The notes: generated by a model from the sequence alone, not told the origin. A DNA stretch of 37,137 nt from Streptomyces swartbergensis (GCF_002148965.1 NZ_NGFN01000023.1:1709-38845); one strand, 5' to 3'. Counted from the stretch's first letter, positions 1-8,430 are shown. A program made the numbers and translations.

Positions 1-83
1 CGTACCTCCAGGGTGGAGCGAGAGAACGACGCATCGCGCAGGTAGCCCCTGGCGCTGCCGATGGACGTCCGTCAATCGGTGAT

Positions 84-142
84 GCCCTCCCGAGGAGCTC
101 GGGAGGGCACCCCGTCAACAAGTCCCGGCCACCAGGCCGGGA
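84..142 (-). terminator. Two tandem hairpins downstream of the Imm1 gene
   Basis: Two perfect inverted repeats follow the 3' end of the minus-strand immunity gene. The nearer one pairs 123-130 with 135-142 (8 bp, 4-nt loop). The farther pairs 84-94 with 98-108 (11 bp, 3-nt loop). No T-run follows, as is usual for Streptomyces terminators. I see no convincing gene in bases 1-205; a short minus-strand reading frame at 1-60 is too small to judge. Confidence 0.6.
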
Positions 143-205
143 AGTTGCCGACTGAACTTCCATTCGAAGACGGCGCTAAGATTGGGAGGAACTGGATAGA
201 TCAGC

Positions 206-640
206 TCACCAGAGCTCTGGCTCTTGCCATTGGACACACGTTGGACGCTGCCCACCGGAAGACAAGAACTCATTTACCGCTTGCCGCACAAGAGCGATAG
301 AGATTTCTGAATTCTCCGGAAATTCGGTCGCATTTCCCATAATGGAGTAGGAGACCTCTCCCCGCCCCTTCGAAGGGTCGAGCGAGGCGTAGTTCCCGTC
401 GTCCATGAAGGCGAGGACTCCGACCTGTGGTCCTGCGTCGACCCCAACCAGCAACTCGTGGTCGGGAACCCCTGCAGGCATCAGTGGACGTTCCATGCTG
501 TGCAACGAAGCCAAGTTCTCCGACGGACCGCCGGCAAGGAGCGCGTCGATCAAAGCGTCAACATCACTCGGGCCCTGGAGCAGAACCGGGTTATCTCCGT
601 GTTCACGCCGATAGTAGGCTTGCACCTTACGGGTCGTCAC
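206..640 (-). CDS. Imm1-family immunity protein
   Basis: This 144-residue protein matches the Imm1 family, the usual partner of SCP1.201/DddA-like deaminase toxins: a long N-terminal alpha/beta part, then a conserved end in which EFLSSGGQRPTCVQWQ is recognisable. I chose the GTG at 640 because GGAGG lies 6 nt before it; a TTG at 661 is possible but has no ribosome site. The start lies inside the 3' end of the upstream toxin fragment (stop at 627-629), a 14-base overlap typical of toxin/immunity pairs that ensures coupled translation. The gene has no visible lesion although its toxin is broken. It should act in the cytoplasm by binding the toxin tip. The family call rests on sequence pattern and context. 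Confidence 0.8.
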   Translation of the reverse strand: MTTRKVQAYYRREHGDNPVLLQGPSDVDALIDALLAGGPSENLASLHSMERPLMPAGVPDHELLVGVDAGPQVGVLAFMDDGNYASLDPSKGRGEVSYSIMGNATEFPENSEISIALVRQAVNEFLSSGGQRPTCVQWQEPELW

Positions 641-972
641 TTCGCGCCTCCATAGGTCCAATCCTCCCAGCCGCCCTTTCCGTTGGGCCAGTGTACGTGA
701 GCTGCCTCTTGCCTAAAATGGCGTCGAGTACGCGATGACACCCGAGTGGCTGCGCGCATTGACCAGCTGGATTATTAATGACGAGTTTCGCCTTATCTAC
801 GCCATCCCGGATCATAGTAGCGGCCATTTTCTGTTCGACATCGCTCGCACGAGCAGACTTTGCAGCACCTTTCAAGAATCCCGCCTTACGAAGGCGATCG
901 TTAACTATATCTATCAATGCGGCGTCTGCCCTCTTGTTACCGCTGACGAGGCGAATCGCGTGGCCGGAGGGG
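627..972 (-). pseudogene. DddA-like (SCP1.201-type) deaminase toxin tip, probably inactive
   Basis: The minus-strand frame reads SGNKRADAALIDIVNDRLRK, then a DVEQKMAATMIRDG segment, then VINNPAGQCAQPLGCHRVL and a final LTYTGP. This is the layout of SCP1.201-like cytosine deaminase tips of RHS toxins: an HxE zinc/proton-transfer motif, an INNP strand and two zinc cysteines. In this family the first motif is normally HVE. Here it reads DVE (codon GAT instead of CAT or CAC), so one zinc ligand is missing. The domain is also out of frame with the RHS part upstream (frame change between about 917 and 972). It therefore has no proper start and no delivery body. The two cysteines are five residues apart. 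Function of the intact relative: deamination of cytosine in DNA of competing cells. Confidence 0.75.
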
Positions 973-1612
973 AAGTGGCTGGGTCTGGGCCTGGACTAGG
1001 AGCCGGGGTGGGGTCCGCGATATTCGTGATGGACGTGCCCGCATCGTCATTGGCCGCGCCACCGCTCCCCGGAACGGGACCTGTGATGTCGGCAGTGCCA
1101 TCTGGGTTCTCGCCGTAGCAGTAAACGTCAGGATCGCCGCACTGATCTTCGCCCGGATGTCCGCACTTGAGGCCACTGCTTGGGTCGAGGCCTGTAGGGT
1201 CAGCCAGTGTCGCAGGGGAGTTTTTCGCGTAGCTCAGGCTCGTGATGCCCGCGTCGTCGTAGCGGGCGTACCAGTTGCGGGTACAGATCTCGTCCCCGCC
1301 AAGGCCCTTCTGCCCGTAATCGTCCACCGACGTCACCATGCCGAGGGTGTCGTACCGCTTGGTGACGACATGGGTGCGCCAGCTGTTCGTTGCTGTGAGC
1401 TGGGTGCTGGTGTAGGTGACGGTGTCACGGACCCACCGGGAGGGCTGGTCGGCGCCTGGGGCGCTCTGGATGCCGGTCTGCCGATACGTGTAGTTCTTGA
1501 AGGTGCTGGCGATGGGCTGACTGCCGTCGTACGTAATCTGCTGGCGCAGGCGACCCGCGTGCTGGCCGCTGTCGGTGACGGCGCCAAAGTCCACGTCCGT
1601 ATCGAGGAGCGG
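914..1612 (-). pseudogene. RHS/YD-repeat toxin body fragment with internal deletion
   Basis: The minus-strand frame contains YD-repeat sequence (KRYDTLGMVTSVDDYGQ and similar) and then jumps to the end-of-core signature SYAKNSPATLADPTGL. In intact RHS proteins many YD repeats and the RYYDP region separate these, so an internal deletion has joined them. After the core comes a Pro/Ser/Thr/Asp-rich linker (TPAPSPGPDPATSPP) leading to the deaminase tip, but the frame ends at 914 and the tip continues in another frame. The 5' end is cut off at about 1612, where the plus-strand TetR gene begins. The original protein would have been a large secreted toxin carrier; what remains cannot make one. Confidence 0.8.
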
Positions 1613-2159
1613 TGCCATGGACACCTTCGCCGCCCGCGGCTACAACAACGCCTCGCTCCAGGAGATCGCCGACCGCGCCGGCGTCACCCAGGCCGGCGTC
1701 CTGCACTACTTCCGCTCCAAGGCCCAACTGCTCACCCGCGTCCTCGCTCTGCGCGACGAGACCGACATCGAACAGCTCGGCACCGACCGCCCCCGCGGCC
1801 TGGCCTTCCTGCGCCACCTCGTCGACACCGTACGCCGCCACACCGAACGCGAAGGCGTCGTCCGCCTCTACGCCGCCCTCTCCGCGGAGAGCGTCACCGA
1901 GGGCCACCCCGCCCGGGACTACTTCCGCGACCGCTACGCCGGTCTGCGCACCTTCGTCACCGAAGCCCTCGCCGAAGCCGCCGAAGTCGGCGAGACCCGG
2001 CCCGGCCTCGACCTCGAAGAGGCGGCCACCGCGATCATCGCCGTCATGGACGGCCTCCAGATCCAGTGGCTGCTCGCCCCCGAATCCGTCGGCATGGCCG
2101 CCGCCACCGGCCGCGTCATCAACGCGCTCCTGGCCGACTTCACCAGCCAGACCACCTGA
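1575..2159 (+). CDS. TetR/AcrR-family regulator, 5'-truncated
   Basis: From DTFAARGYNNASLQEIADRA onward this is a normal TetR regulator. The helix-turn-helix is complete (SLQEIADRAGVTQAGVLHYF, residues about 23-42), followed by a helical ligand-binding domain ending in LLADFTSQTT. The first 10-15 residues of helix 1 that normally precede this are absent. The sequence before the ATG at 1617 belongs to the oppositely oriented RHS remnant, so a recombination junction lies at about 1612-1618. Translation could start in RHS-derived DNA at 1575 (giving 194 residues) or at 1617. Whether the protein still folds is unknown. No target gene is adjacent. Confidence 0.7.
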   Translation: MTAPKSTSVSRSGAMDTFAARGYNNASLQEIADRAGVTQAGVLHYFRSKAQLLTRVLALRDETDIEQLGTDRPRGLAFLRHLVDTVRRHTEREGVVRLYAALSAESVTEGHPARDYFRDRYAGLRTFVTEALAEAAEVGETRPGLDLEEAATAIIAVMDGLQIQWLLAPESVGMAAATGRVINALLADFTSQTT

Positions 2160-2270
2160 ACACCTGCGAAGGGCGTCCGAACGTCTCAGCCCGCCACGCG
2201 GCAGCCTCGCCTGCTCAGGAAAGATCCGTTTCTGCGGCCCCCTTTGGGTCTTGGGCCAATGCTCGCCGGC

Positions 2271-2290
2271 CCGGCGGCAGTTGCCGCCGG
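2271..2290 (+). terminator. Hairpin downstream of the truncated TetR gene
   Basis: Bases 2271-2279 and 2282-2290 are perfectly complementary, giving at least a 7-bp GC stem with a 6-base loop. It lies about 110 bases after the TetR stop. The rest of 2160-2520 holds no supportable gene. Confidence 0.4.
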
Positions 2291-2520
2291 CCAATAATGC
2301 CCGCCCGGAGGCATCGTCGCGGAACAGAAGCCCGACGGGGAGGACCTCGTCCTAGACGGTGAACGGGTCGTGCCCGGGTCAGGGCAAGCCGGGCTTCGCC
2401 GCACTCCAGCGCCGCCCTGCCGCCGAGGTCGCAGTGCCGAGTAATCCGCCGTGGAGCACCCCGCCTCTGCAATCGGCGGCCGAGCCCCGGGACCGGCGGT
2501 GAGGACAGGAGTGAAGCCGT

Positions 2521-2575
2521 TTGACCGGATGCTGCCTCCGCTTTAGTCTGGAATCAGTACGGAGGTAGCCTCCGT
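2521..2575 (+). promoter_or_regulatory. Promoter and palindromic operator of the second TetR gene
   Basis: TTGACC (2521-2526) and TAGTCT (2544-2549) are separated by 17 bases, a good sigma-70-type promoter with a predicted start near 2556. Immediately after it comes a perfect 17-base inverted repeat, ACGGAGGTAGCCTCCGT (2559-2575), 7-base arms around a 3-base centre. A half-site, TGCCTCCG, lies in the promoter spacer at about 2533-2540. This placement suggests autorepression by the TetR protein encoded just downstream. The sequence is seen; the regulator assignment is inference. Confidence 0.65.
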
Positions 2576-2599
2576 TTTATGGAAGGGCCAAGAGAGCAC

Positions 2600-3199
2600 A
2601 TGAGTGCCAGTGAGCAGAAGGGGCGCAAGCCCCGTGCGGACGTCCAGCGCAACCGTGCTGCCCTCCTGCGAGCGGCGCAGCACCACTTCCTGAGGCATGG
2701 GGTCGGTACGTCCCTGGAGGCGGTGGCCAAAGATGCGGGCGTCGGACCTGGCACCTTGTACCGGCACTTCCCCACTCGGGAAGCGCTGCTGGCGGCCGTG
2801 CTGCAGACGCGCTCCGAGGAGCTGGTGGCGCGCCAGGAGGAGATCGCGCAGCTCGGCGACGCCGGCGAGGCGCTGGAGCAGTGGCTGCGCGCGCTGGAGG
2901 AGTACTTCAGCGCGTTCAGCGGACTGCCGGAGCCGCTCATGGCCGCGGCCAGGGCGCAGGATCCGGACAACCCGCTCACGCTCCCCTGCGACACGGTCAT
3001 CACCGCTACCGAGGAGTACGTGCGAGCCGCCCACCGGGCGGGGAACGTGCGCGCGTCGGTGAAGGGGTACGACCTGTTCCTCGCGGCCCTCTCCGTCGCC
3101 TGGCTCAAGGGAGCCGGCGCCGCCGACGAGGAGTCACTGGACCGTGTTCGCGCGCTCATTGCCACCGGCTACCGCCGCGAGCGGGACACCCAGGCGTAA
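2600..3199 (+). CDS. TetR/AcrR-family transcriptional regulator
   Basis: This 199-residue protein has a full N-terminal TetR domain: helix 1 at about residues 12-30 and an HTH in SLEAVAKDAGVGPGTLYRHF (about 37-56), followed by a C-terminal ligand/dimer domain. I prefer the ATG at 2600 over 2579 because an AGAGAG purine run precedes it and the 2579 ATG lies only 3 bases from the operator. It heads a cluster with a reductase and a luciferase-like monooxygenase, so it probably represses itself and those oxidoreductases until a small hydrophobic ligand binds. No damage is visible. Confidence 0.85.
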   Translation: MSASEQKGRKPRADVQRNRAALLRAAQHHFLRHGVGTSLEAVAKDAGVGPGTLYRHFPTREALLAAVLQTRSEELVARQEEIAQLGDAGEALEQWLRALEEYFSAFSGLPEPLMAAARAQDPDNPLTLPCDTVITATEEYVRAAHRAGNVRASVKGYDLFLAALSVAWLKGAGAADEESLDRVRALIATGYRRERDTQA

Positions 3200-3325
3200 G
3201 CCTCCGCCTGGCGATCACCGGAATTCCCGGAGACCTCTGGAATTTGGGGCGATACCCGGCGCCCCCATCCACAGTGACCACCACCCGCCGCCCTGGGGGT
3301 AGTGCGACTTTCGAAAGGATAAATC

Positions 3326-4060
3326 ATGAAAATTTCTGTTATCGGCGCCGGAGCGATCGGTGGCAACCTCGCTCGCAAGCTCAGTGGAGCCGGTCACGAC
3401 GTCGAGGTGGCGGACGCCCGCGGCCCCGAGGCTGTCGCGCCCGACGTACTGGAGACCGGCGCCCGCGCCGTGGCACTTGAGGACGCCGTCAAGGGCAGGG
3501 ACGCCGTCATCCTGGCCATCCCCTTCGGAGTGGCGGGGCAGCTGGCCGACCTGTTCGCCTCCGTCCCCGCCGAGACGGTGGTCATCGACACCTCCAACTA
3601 CTACCCGCACCTCAACGGGCGGATCGAGGCAGTGGAGGACGGTGTGGTGGAGAGCGTGTACACCTCCGAGCTCCTCGGGCGCCCCGTGGTCAAGGCATGG
3701 AACGCCGCCCTGGCCGAAACCCAGCGGACGAAGGGTGTCCCGGCGGGTACTCCGGGCCGCATCGCCATCCCGGTCGCCGGCGATTCCGAGGAAGCCAAGC
3801 GCGTGGCCATGCGCCTGGTGGACGACACCGGATTTGACCCCTACGACGCCGGCGCACTGGCCGAGTCCTGGCGTCAGCAGCCGATGGGCCCCGCCTACTG
3901 CACCGAGCTGACCCTGGACGAGCTGCCGGCGGCCCTGGCCGCGGCCGATCGCGTCAAGGACGCGGCCGTCCGCGACAGCATGCCAGAGCGCTTCGCCGCC
4001 CTCGGGGCCAATCCCACCCTGGATGACGTCGTCGAGATGAACCGCGCCGCCCACCGGTGA
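3326..4060 (+). CDS. NAD(P)-binding reductase, F420/NADP oxidoreductase-like
   Basis: The 244-residue protein opens with a Rossmann dinucleotide motif (VIGAGAIGGNLARKL, residues about 4-18). It continues with the alternating pattern of the NADPH-dependent F420 reductase/COG2085 group, including the VVIDTSNYY strand (about 89-97) and a conserved VKAWN segment (about 122-126). The N-terminal domain would bind NAD(P)H. The partner substrate (F420, flavin or a small ketone) cannot be decided from sequence. AAAGGA at 3314-3319 precedes the ATG by 6 bases. Its place between a TetR regulator and an LLM monooxygenase suggests a redox role supplying or assisting that enzyme. Confidence 0.75.
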   Translation: MKISVIGAGAIGGNLARKLSGAGHDVEVADARGPEAVAPDVLETGARAVALEDAVKGRDAVILAIPFGVAGQLADLFASVPAETVVIDTSNYYPHLNGRIEAVEDGVVESVYTSELLGRPVVKAWNAALAETQRTKGVPAGTPGRIAIPVAGDSEEAKRVAMRLVDDTGFDPYDAGALAESWRQQPMGPAYCTELTLDELPAALAAADRVKDAAVRDSMPERFAALGANPTLDDVVEMNRAAHR

Positions 4061-4247
4061 CAACGCCTGCCGCCGGCCGCGGCGCACACCCCGTGCGAGG
4101 GGGAGGACCACACACATCCTCTAGCACGAGCGCCGCGGCCCTTCGGTACGCCCGCTCTCCTGGCGTGCGCTGCCCCTGGGTGCGCGTCACCCCTGACGGT
4201 CACCGGACTCCGACTCCTTTGGTCTCGCCTCGTTTGGAGGAGCGACC

Positions 4248-5255
4248 ATGACAAGCCGACAGATGCTCCTGTGCATGCAGTTCACCAGCGGCTACGGAGC
4301 CGAACCCGGTGCATGGCGCCTGCCAGGTGCGAACCTGTCCAGCTACACGGACATGGACCAGTACGTGCGCTACGCGCAGGCGGCCGAGCGCGGCAAGATC
4401 CAGCTGCTGTTCTTCGCGGACACCCCGGTGCTGGACGTGGACCTCGAAGATCAGGCCCCGCACCACCCGATCGATCCGCTGCTGGTGATGACCTCTATCG
4501 CTCGCGAGACCGAGCGGATCGGTCTGGTCGCCACCGCCTCCACCACCTTCAACGAGCCCTACACTCTCGCCCGGCAGTTCAAGGCCCTGGACGTGATCAG
4601 CCACGGCCGGGCCGGCTGGAACGCGGTCACCACCTCCGACCCCGCCGCCGCGGCGAACTTCGGCCACCACATCCCGCCGCGTGCGCAGAAGTACGAGCGC
4701 GCGCACGAGGTCGTCCAGATCGTGCAGGCGCTGTGGGGCAGCTGGGAGAAGGACGCCTGGGTCCGTGACATCTCCGGGAAGCGGTTCGCCGACATGGGCA
4801 AGATCCAGCCGTTCAACCTCCAGGGCCGCCACGTCGCCTCCCGTGGCCCTCTGCCCATCCCGCCGTCCGAGCAGGGTCAGCCGGTCATCTTCCAGGCGGG
4901 CGGCGGCAGTTACGGCCTGGAACTGGCGGGCCGTTACGCCGACGGCGTCTACGCCAACCCCTACACCATCGAAGACGGCCAGGCCCAGCGCCAGGCCCTG
5001 CACGACGCCGCCAAGCGCGCCGGACGGGACCCGGACGAGGTGAAGATGTTCGCCGGCTTCATGCCGACCATCGCCCCCTCCCGCCGGGCCGCGCTCGACC
5101 GGCGCCGTTTTCTGAACGAGTCCGTCGACCTGCGCCAGCGGGTGCGCTACCTCGGCGCGATGATCGGCCTGCCGCTCACCTACGACCAGATCGACGGTGG
5201 TCGGCCACGTCGGCGGCGGTGCCGACGACGACCCGAACGACCAGGCCCAGTCTGA
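4248..5255 (+). pseudogene. NtaA/DmoA-type flavin-dependent monooxygenase, C-terminally truncated
   Basis: Up to about residue 317 (GLPLTYDQID) this is a luciferase-like (LLM) FMN-dependent monooxygenase of the NtaA/SnaA/DszA/DmoA group. It shows the AERGKIQLLFFAD strand-helix near residue 50, the TERIGLVATASTTFNEPY region and the FQAGGG segment near 220. Family members run to about 430-460 residues. Here the frame breaks into an arginine-rich tail (GGRPRRRRC) and stops, so about 120 residues of the barrel's C-terminal side are missing. GGAGG at about 4236-4240 precedes the ATG. Intact relatives oxidise sulfur compounds or chelators with FMNH2 and oxygen. The reductase upstream would fit as a partner. 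Confidence 0.75.
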
Positions 5256-5379
5256 GGGGTAGCCACATGCGCCCGTCGACACGAGTGAGTCCTCCCCGCG
5301 CTGCCCAGAAGCTTTCGGCGCCCCCGCCGCGCGCATCCTCCCTCGCCCTCCCCGGATCAACCGCACAAACGGAACCACC

Positions 5380-5590
5380 ATGAAGCTCTCCCTCGTCGAA
5401 CTGGCCACCGTCAGCCCCGGCGGCGACAAGCCGCAAGCAAGCAGGACGCCGTCAACGCAGCCAGCAGGCCGAGGACCTCGGCTACCACCGCATCTGGTAC
5501 GCCGAGCACCACGACTCCGCCAGCACCGCTGCCTCGTCGGTGGAGATCCTCATCACCCTGGCGGCCAACACCGGACACATGGGTGACTGA
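5380..5590 (+). pseudogene. Remnant of a second LLM-class (MsnO8-like) oxidoreductase
   Basis: The ATG at 5380 starts MKLSLVELATVSPGGDK, the N-terminus of short-chain LLM oxidoreductases. Continuing through two frame changes (near 5430 and 5460) gives DAVNAA, then AEDLGYHRIWYAEHHDSAS and VEILITLAANTGHMG, the expected next segments. The sequence then ends at a stop at 5588-5590, so only about 70 of some 330 residues survive. Bases 5256-5379 hold no supportable gene. Confidence 0.75.
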
Positions 5591-5690
5591 GCGCAAGGAA
5601 TGAGCAGCGGCATCTGACCGCCGGAAGGGATGAAGGCCGCATTGCGTACCGCGACCAGCACCTGGGCGAGCTCCTGGTGCCCCGGGAGAC

Positions 5691-5707
5691 CGGTACTTTC
5701 TGTACCG
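5691..5707. promoter_or_regulatory. Orphan palindrome resembling an HxlR-type operator
   Basis: CGGTACTTTCTGTACCG is a perfect 6+5+6 inverted repeat in non-coding DNA between the LLM remnant and the convergent membrane glycosyltransferase. GTAC-TTTCT-GTAC sites of this kind are familiar in HxlR-controlled promoters of streptomycetes. No HxlR gene or intact promoter target remains nearby, so it is probably left from a deleted gene. The rest of 5591-5867 shows nothing I can name. Confidence 0.4.
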
Positions 5708-5867
5708 ACCTGACCTGGGTACTGGCGGCGCCGGGTGGAGCCGTCGACGGGACGGTCCACGAAGCGGATCCGGGAGGCGGAACCAGCATCCCGACGGGCG
5801 GCACCCGCCCCGCTGCAGACGGAGCGCGCCGGGTCGGTGGTGCTGGCAGGGAGTCCGCGGTAGGCCC

Positions 5868-7568
5868 TCAACGCAGAGTGATCACGGTGGCTGCGCCCAC
5901 GGAGCCCGAGGTCGGGATCGTGCGGACAAGGGTCTCTCTGCCTCCGATCAGCTCTTGCAGACCCGCCTTGCCGGGCTGCAGCCGGCCCCGTTCGAAGAGC
6001 AGCAGACTGACTTCGGTGCCCTCGGGCACGTGCATCCTCCTGTACTGGGCGAAGGTGACGGCATCGCATCCTGAGTACCAGCCGACCTCGGGCTCGTAAC
6101 CAGTGACCAGCAGGCAGGGGCCGGACGAGGAAAGTCGGCGGGCGACAGGCACGGTCGAATCGCTGAGACGGTCGGGCCCTGGCATGGCGCCGTGCGCGAC
6201 GACCTGGGCCGTCCCCAGAACCGTGACGGCGGCGAACGCGGCAACCACGGCGAGTGCGGGCGCTGCCCACCGGCCGGCCAGTTCGGCCAGGGACTGGACG
6301 CCGAGCACGGTGAGAAGGACGACGGACAGGTAGACGAAGCGCGGTTCACCGTCGGTGGCGACGCCGAGGATGACGAAGACGAGAAGGGCGGTCGTACCCA
6401 GAAACACCCGCCGGCGTTCCTCCATCCGCAGCGTCTGCCCGTCCGCCCGCCGGCTGCGCAGAAGTCGTCGTAGAACGACGCCGGTGGCGAAGAGTCCGGC
6501 GGCCATCACAACCGCGCCCAGGTCTCCGGCCAGCCGATACGGAAAGATCGCCAGGTAGTAGAGGAGACCGTCGCCCACGAAGAGGCGATTGGCCTGCTTG
6601 GTCGCCGAGAAGATCATGCCGAGTGGCGAGCCTGTGACCTTCGAGGCGTGGACCAGGTGGGGAATCAAGCCCATGAGAAGGACGGCGGCGGCGACAGCCA
6701 CACGGCGGCCAAGTCTGGTCCAGGCCCGTGGACCGTAAGCGAGAAGTGCCGCGAGCCCGACGGCGACGAGGTTCCCCACCACCCCGTACCGCAGGTAGAA
6801 GGCAGCCAGCACGACGAACGGCACGGCGAGCAGCGCGTGCGAGTCCGGCTTCTCCTGCGCGCGGACGAGAAGGAAGACGACCAGGAGAAGAAGCCCGGTG
6901 GCTCCTATGTCATTGAGGAACTCCGGGACCCGGCGGAGAAAACCCAGACCGCTGAGTATGAGGAGCATCGCGACCACGGCCCGTCTGGGCGTCGTCCATG
7001 CGGCGGCGACCAGGTAGGTGGTCGTGAGCGTGAACAGCGCCAGGACCAGGGCCACCACGCGCAGAGCGCCCGTGTCGTCATGCAGGGCGAGAGCCAGGCG
7101 GCCGAGCGCGGGAAGGCCGACCGGCCGATACGCACCCCAGCCCGCGTCGGGGGTACCGTCCAGCCAGGACCGGGCCTTGTTGGCGTAGACGGCCTCCTCG
7201 TGGCCGAGGTGCGGCTCGTGGTCCTGCAGCACGGCCCACACACCGGCGGCCAGGGCCAGCACACCGAGGACGAGCACCCGCACGGGAACCCGGCGCAGCC
7301 TGTCCACGCCACGGAGCCAGGCAGGCGGAACGCCGGACCGGCTCCACCGGGGACGGGCCAACAGCCATGCAGGCGCCGCGATCAGCAGGTACGGCCACGG
7401 CTGCCATCCGGGCAGCCAGTCACCGAAGCCGGCGATCAGCAGCACCTGTTGGAGGCCGGCCAACGCGGTGAAGACAACAGCGACGACGAGAGATCCTCGC
7501 CTGTTCGACGCTGCCGGGGAACCCGCGCGCGCCTCGGACTGAGTTGTTTCCATGCTTGGGTGCCGCAC
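5868..7568 (-). CDS. Polytopic GT-C-type membrane glycosyltransferase (GT39/ArnT-like)
   Basis: The 566-residue protein has about ten to twelve hydrophobic segments and an acidic motif in the first large extracytoplasmic loop (LGHEEAVYANKARSWLDG, about residues 122-139). This matches the GT-C fold, in which that acidic pair helps transfer a sugar from a polyprenyl-phosphate donor. A soluble C-terminal part (from about residue 455) follows the last helices. The GTG at 7568 lies 4 bases after the stop of the upstream permease gene, and an ATG at 7553 is an alternative. It is the last gene of the minus-strand operon starting at 10587. Donor and acceptor are unknown. Linkage to a secreted protein and an ABC exporter hints at modification of an exported or surface molecule. 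Confidence 0.65.
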   Translation of the reverse strand: MRHPSMETTQSEARAGSPAASNRRGSLVVAVVFTALAGLQQVLLIAGFGDWLPGWQPWPYLLIAAPAWLLARPRWSRSGVPPAWLRGVDRLRRVPVRVLVLGVLALAAGVWAVLQDHEPHLGHEEAVYANKARSWLDGTPDAGWGAYRPVGLPALGRLALALHDDTGALRVVALVLALFTLTTTYLVAAAWTTPRRAVVAMLLILSGLGFLRRVPEFLNDIGATGLLLLVVFLLVRAQEKPDSHALLAVPFVVLAAFYLRYGVVGNLVAVGLAALLAYGPRAWTRLGRRVAVAAAVLLMGLIPHLVHASKVTGSPLGMIFSATKQANRLFVGDGLLYYLAIFPYRLAGDLGAVVMAAGLFATGVVLRRLLRSRRADGQTLRMEERRRVFLGTTALLVFVILGVATDGEPRFVYLSVVLLTVLGVQSLAELAGRWAAPALAVVAAFAAVTVLGTAQVVAHGAMPGPDRLSDSTVPVARRLSSSGPCLLVTGYEPEVGWYSGCDAVTFAQYRRMHVPEGTEVSLLLFERGRLQPGKAGLQELIGGRETLVRTIPTSGSVGAATVITLR

Positions 7569-7572
7569 CGGC

Positions 7573-8430
7573 TCATGCGCGGGGCGACAGGGACCTCTCC
7601 GTGCGCAGAGACAGCCAACTCACCAGCAGCAGGCAGCAGGAGAGAGTGGACAGTACGGTCAGTGCGGTACCGGCGTCCGGGGCCCCTGGCGTGGAGCTCC
7701 ACCAGTAGAGGCTCCACTGCGCGCCTTCGGGCAGCTTCATCCAGGCGGCGATCCAGTAATGCGGCACCCAGCCGCGGAGCTCCGTGGTCACGAGCGGCAG
7801 AGTGACCATCAGGGGACCCGCTCCCAGGACGGCTGCGGCGATCACGGCCCGCGCGACGGCGGCACCGCACGCGGCGAGCGCCGCGAAGAACGTCAGCACG
7901 AGCAGCGCCCTGGCGCAGGTCGTCAGTGCCTCACCCCATCCCGGAACGGCCGCCGGCACGTCCTCAGGCCGCGACCCGCCCGGAGGCTCTACGGAGTGAC
8001 CCACCTTGAACGCGGCCCACAACGCCACCGCGGTCACGGCCATGCTGAGCACCGCGAGGAGCAGGACCACCACGATCTTGCGCAGGACCAGCAGCCAGAC
8101 GCGCCCCTGGTACAGACGTACCAACGGCCATGTCCCGCTTTCCAGACCCTCGGCCAGCACGACCCCGCACAGCACAGCGACGAATACCAGGCCCAGCAGG
8201 GAAGAGTGGTGCCACGCGGCCGCCTGCAACGCTCCGGCCGGAGTGGCCAGCGCGGTGATGCTCGCGTCCAGGCCGTTCGGCCCGTGCTGGACGCCGTCGA
8301 GATACGACACGACCGCACGCACCGCGGCGGCGACAGCGAGCAGCACGGTCAGCACGGCCGCCGGTTGGACCGCAAGCCGTACTTCCGCCCGCAGCGGGGC
8401 GATGACCCGTCTCATGGTTCCGCCCCTCAC
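7573..8430 (-). CDS. ABC-2-type transporter membrane subunit
   Basis: This is a 285-residue protein with about six transmembrane segments and the LESGTWPLVRLYQGRVWLLVLRK coupling-loop-like segment (about 90-112) seen in ABC-2 permeases. The GTG at 8430 overlaps the stop of the upstream permease gene (GTGA). The ATG at 8415 has GAGGGG about 7 bases upstream and may be the real start. With the second membrane protein and the ATPase it forms an asymmetric heteromeric exporter. Substrate is unknown; lantibiotic-immunity and small-peptide efflux systems have the same composition. Confidence 0.75.
   Translation of the reverse strand: MRGGTMRRVIAPLRAEVRLAVQPAAVLTVLLAVAAAVRAVVSYLDGVQHGPNGLDASITALATPAGALQAAAWHHSSLLGLVFVAVLCGVVLAEGLESGTWPLVRLYQGRVWLLVLRKIVVVLLLAVLSMAVTAVALWAAFKVGHSVEPPGGSRPEDVPAAVPGWGEALTTCARALLVLTFFAALAACGAAVARAVIAAAVLGAGPLMVTLPLVTTELRGWVPHYWIAAWMKLPEGAQWSLYWWSSTPGAPDAGTALTVLSTLSCCLLLVSWLSLRTERSLSPRA

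Noticed and set aside
3215..4117. A 300-residue minus-strand open frame opposite the reductase gene
   Set aside because: It is the antisense shadow of a Rossmann-fold protein with a clear ribosome site.
4200..5429. A 409-residue minus-strand open frame across the LLM monooxygenase
   Set aside because: It is Val/Gly/Arg-rich low-complexity sequence antisense to a clearly recognisable enzyme, as expected from high third-position GC.
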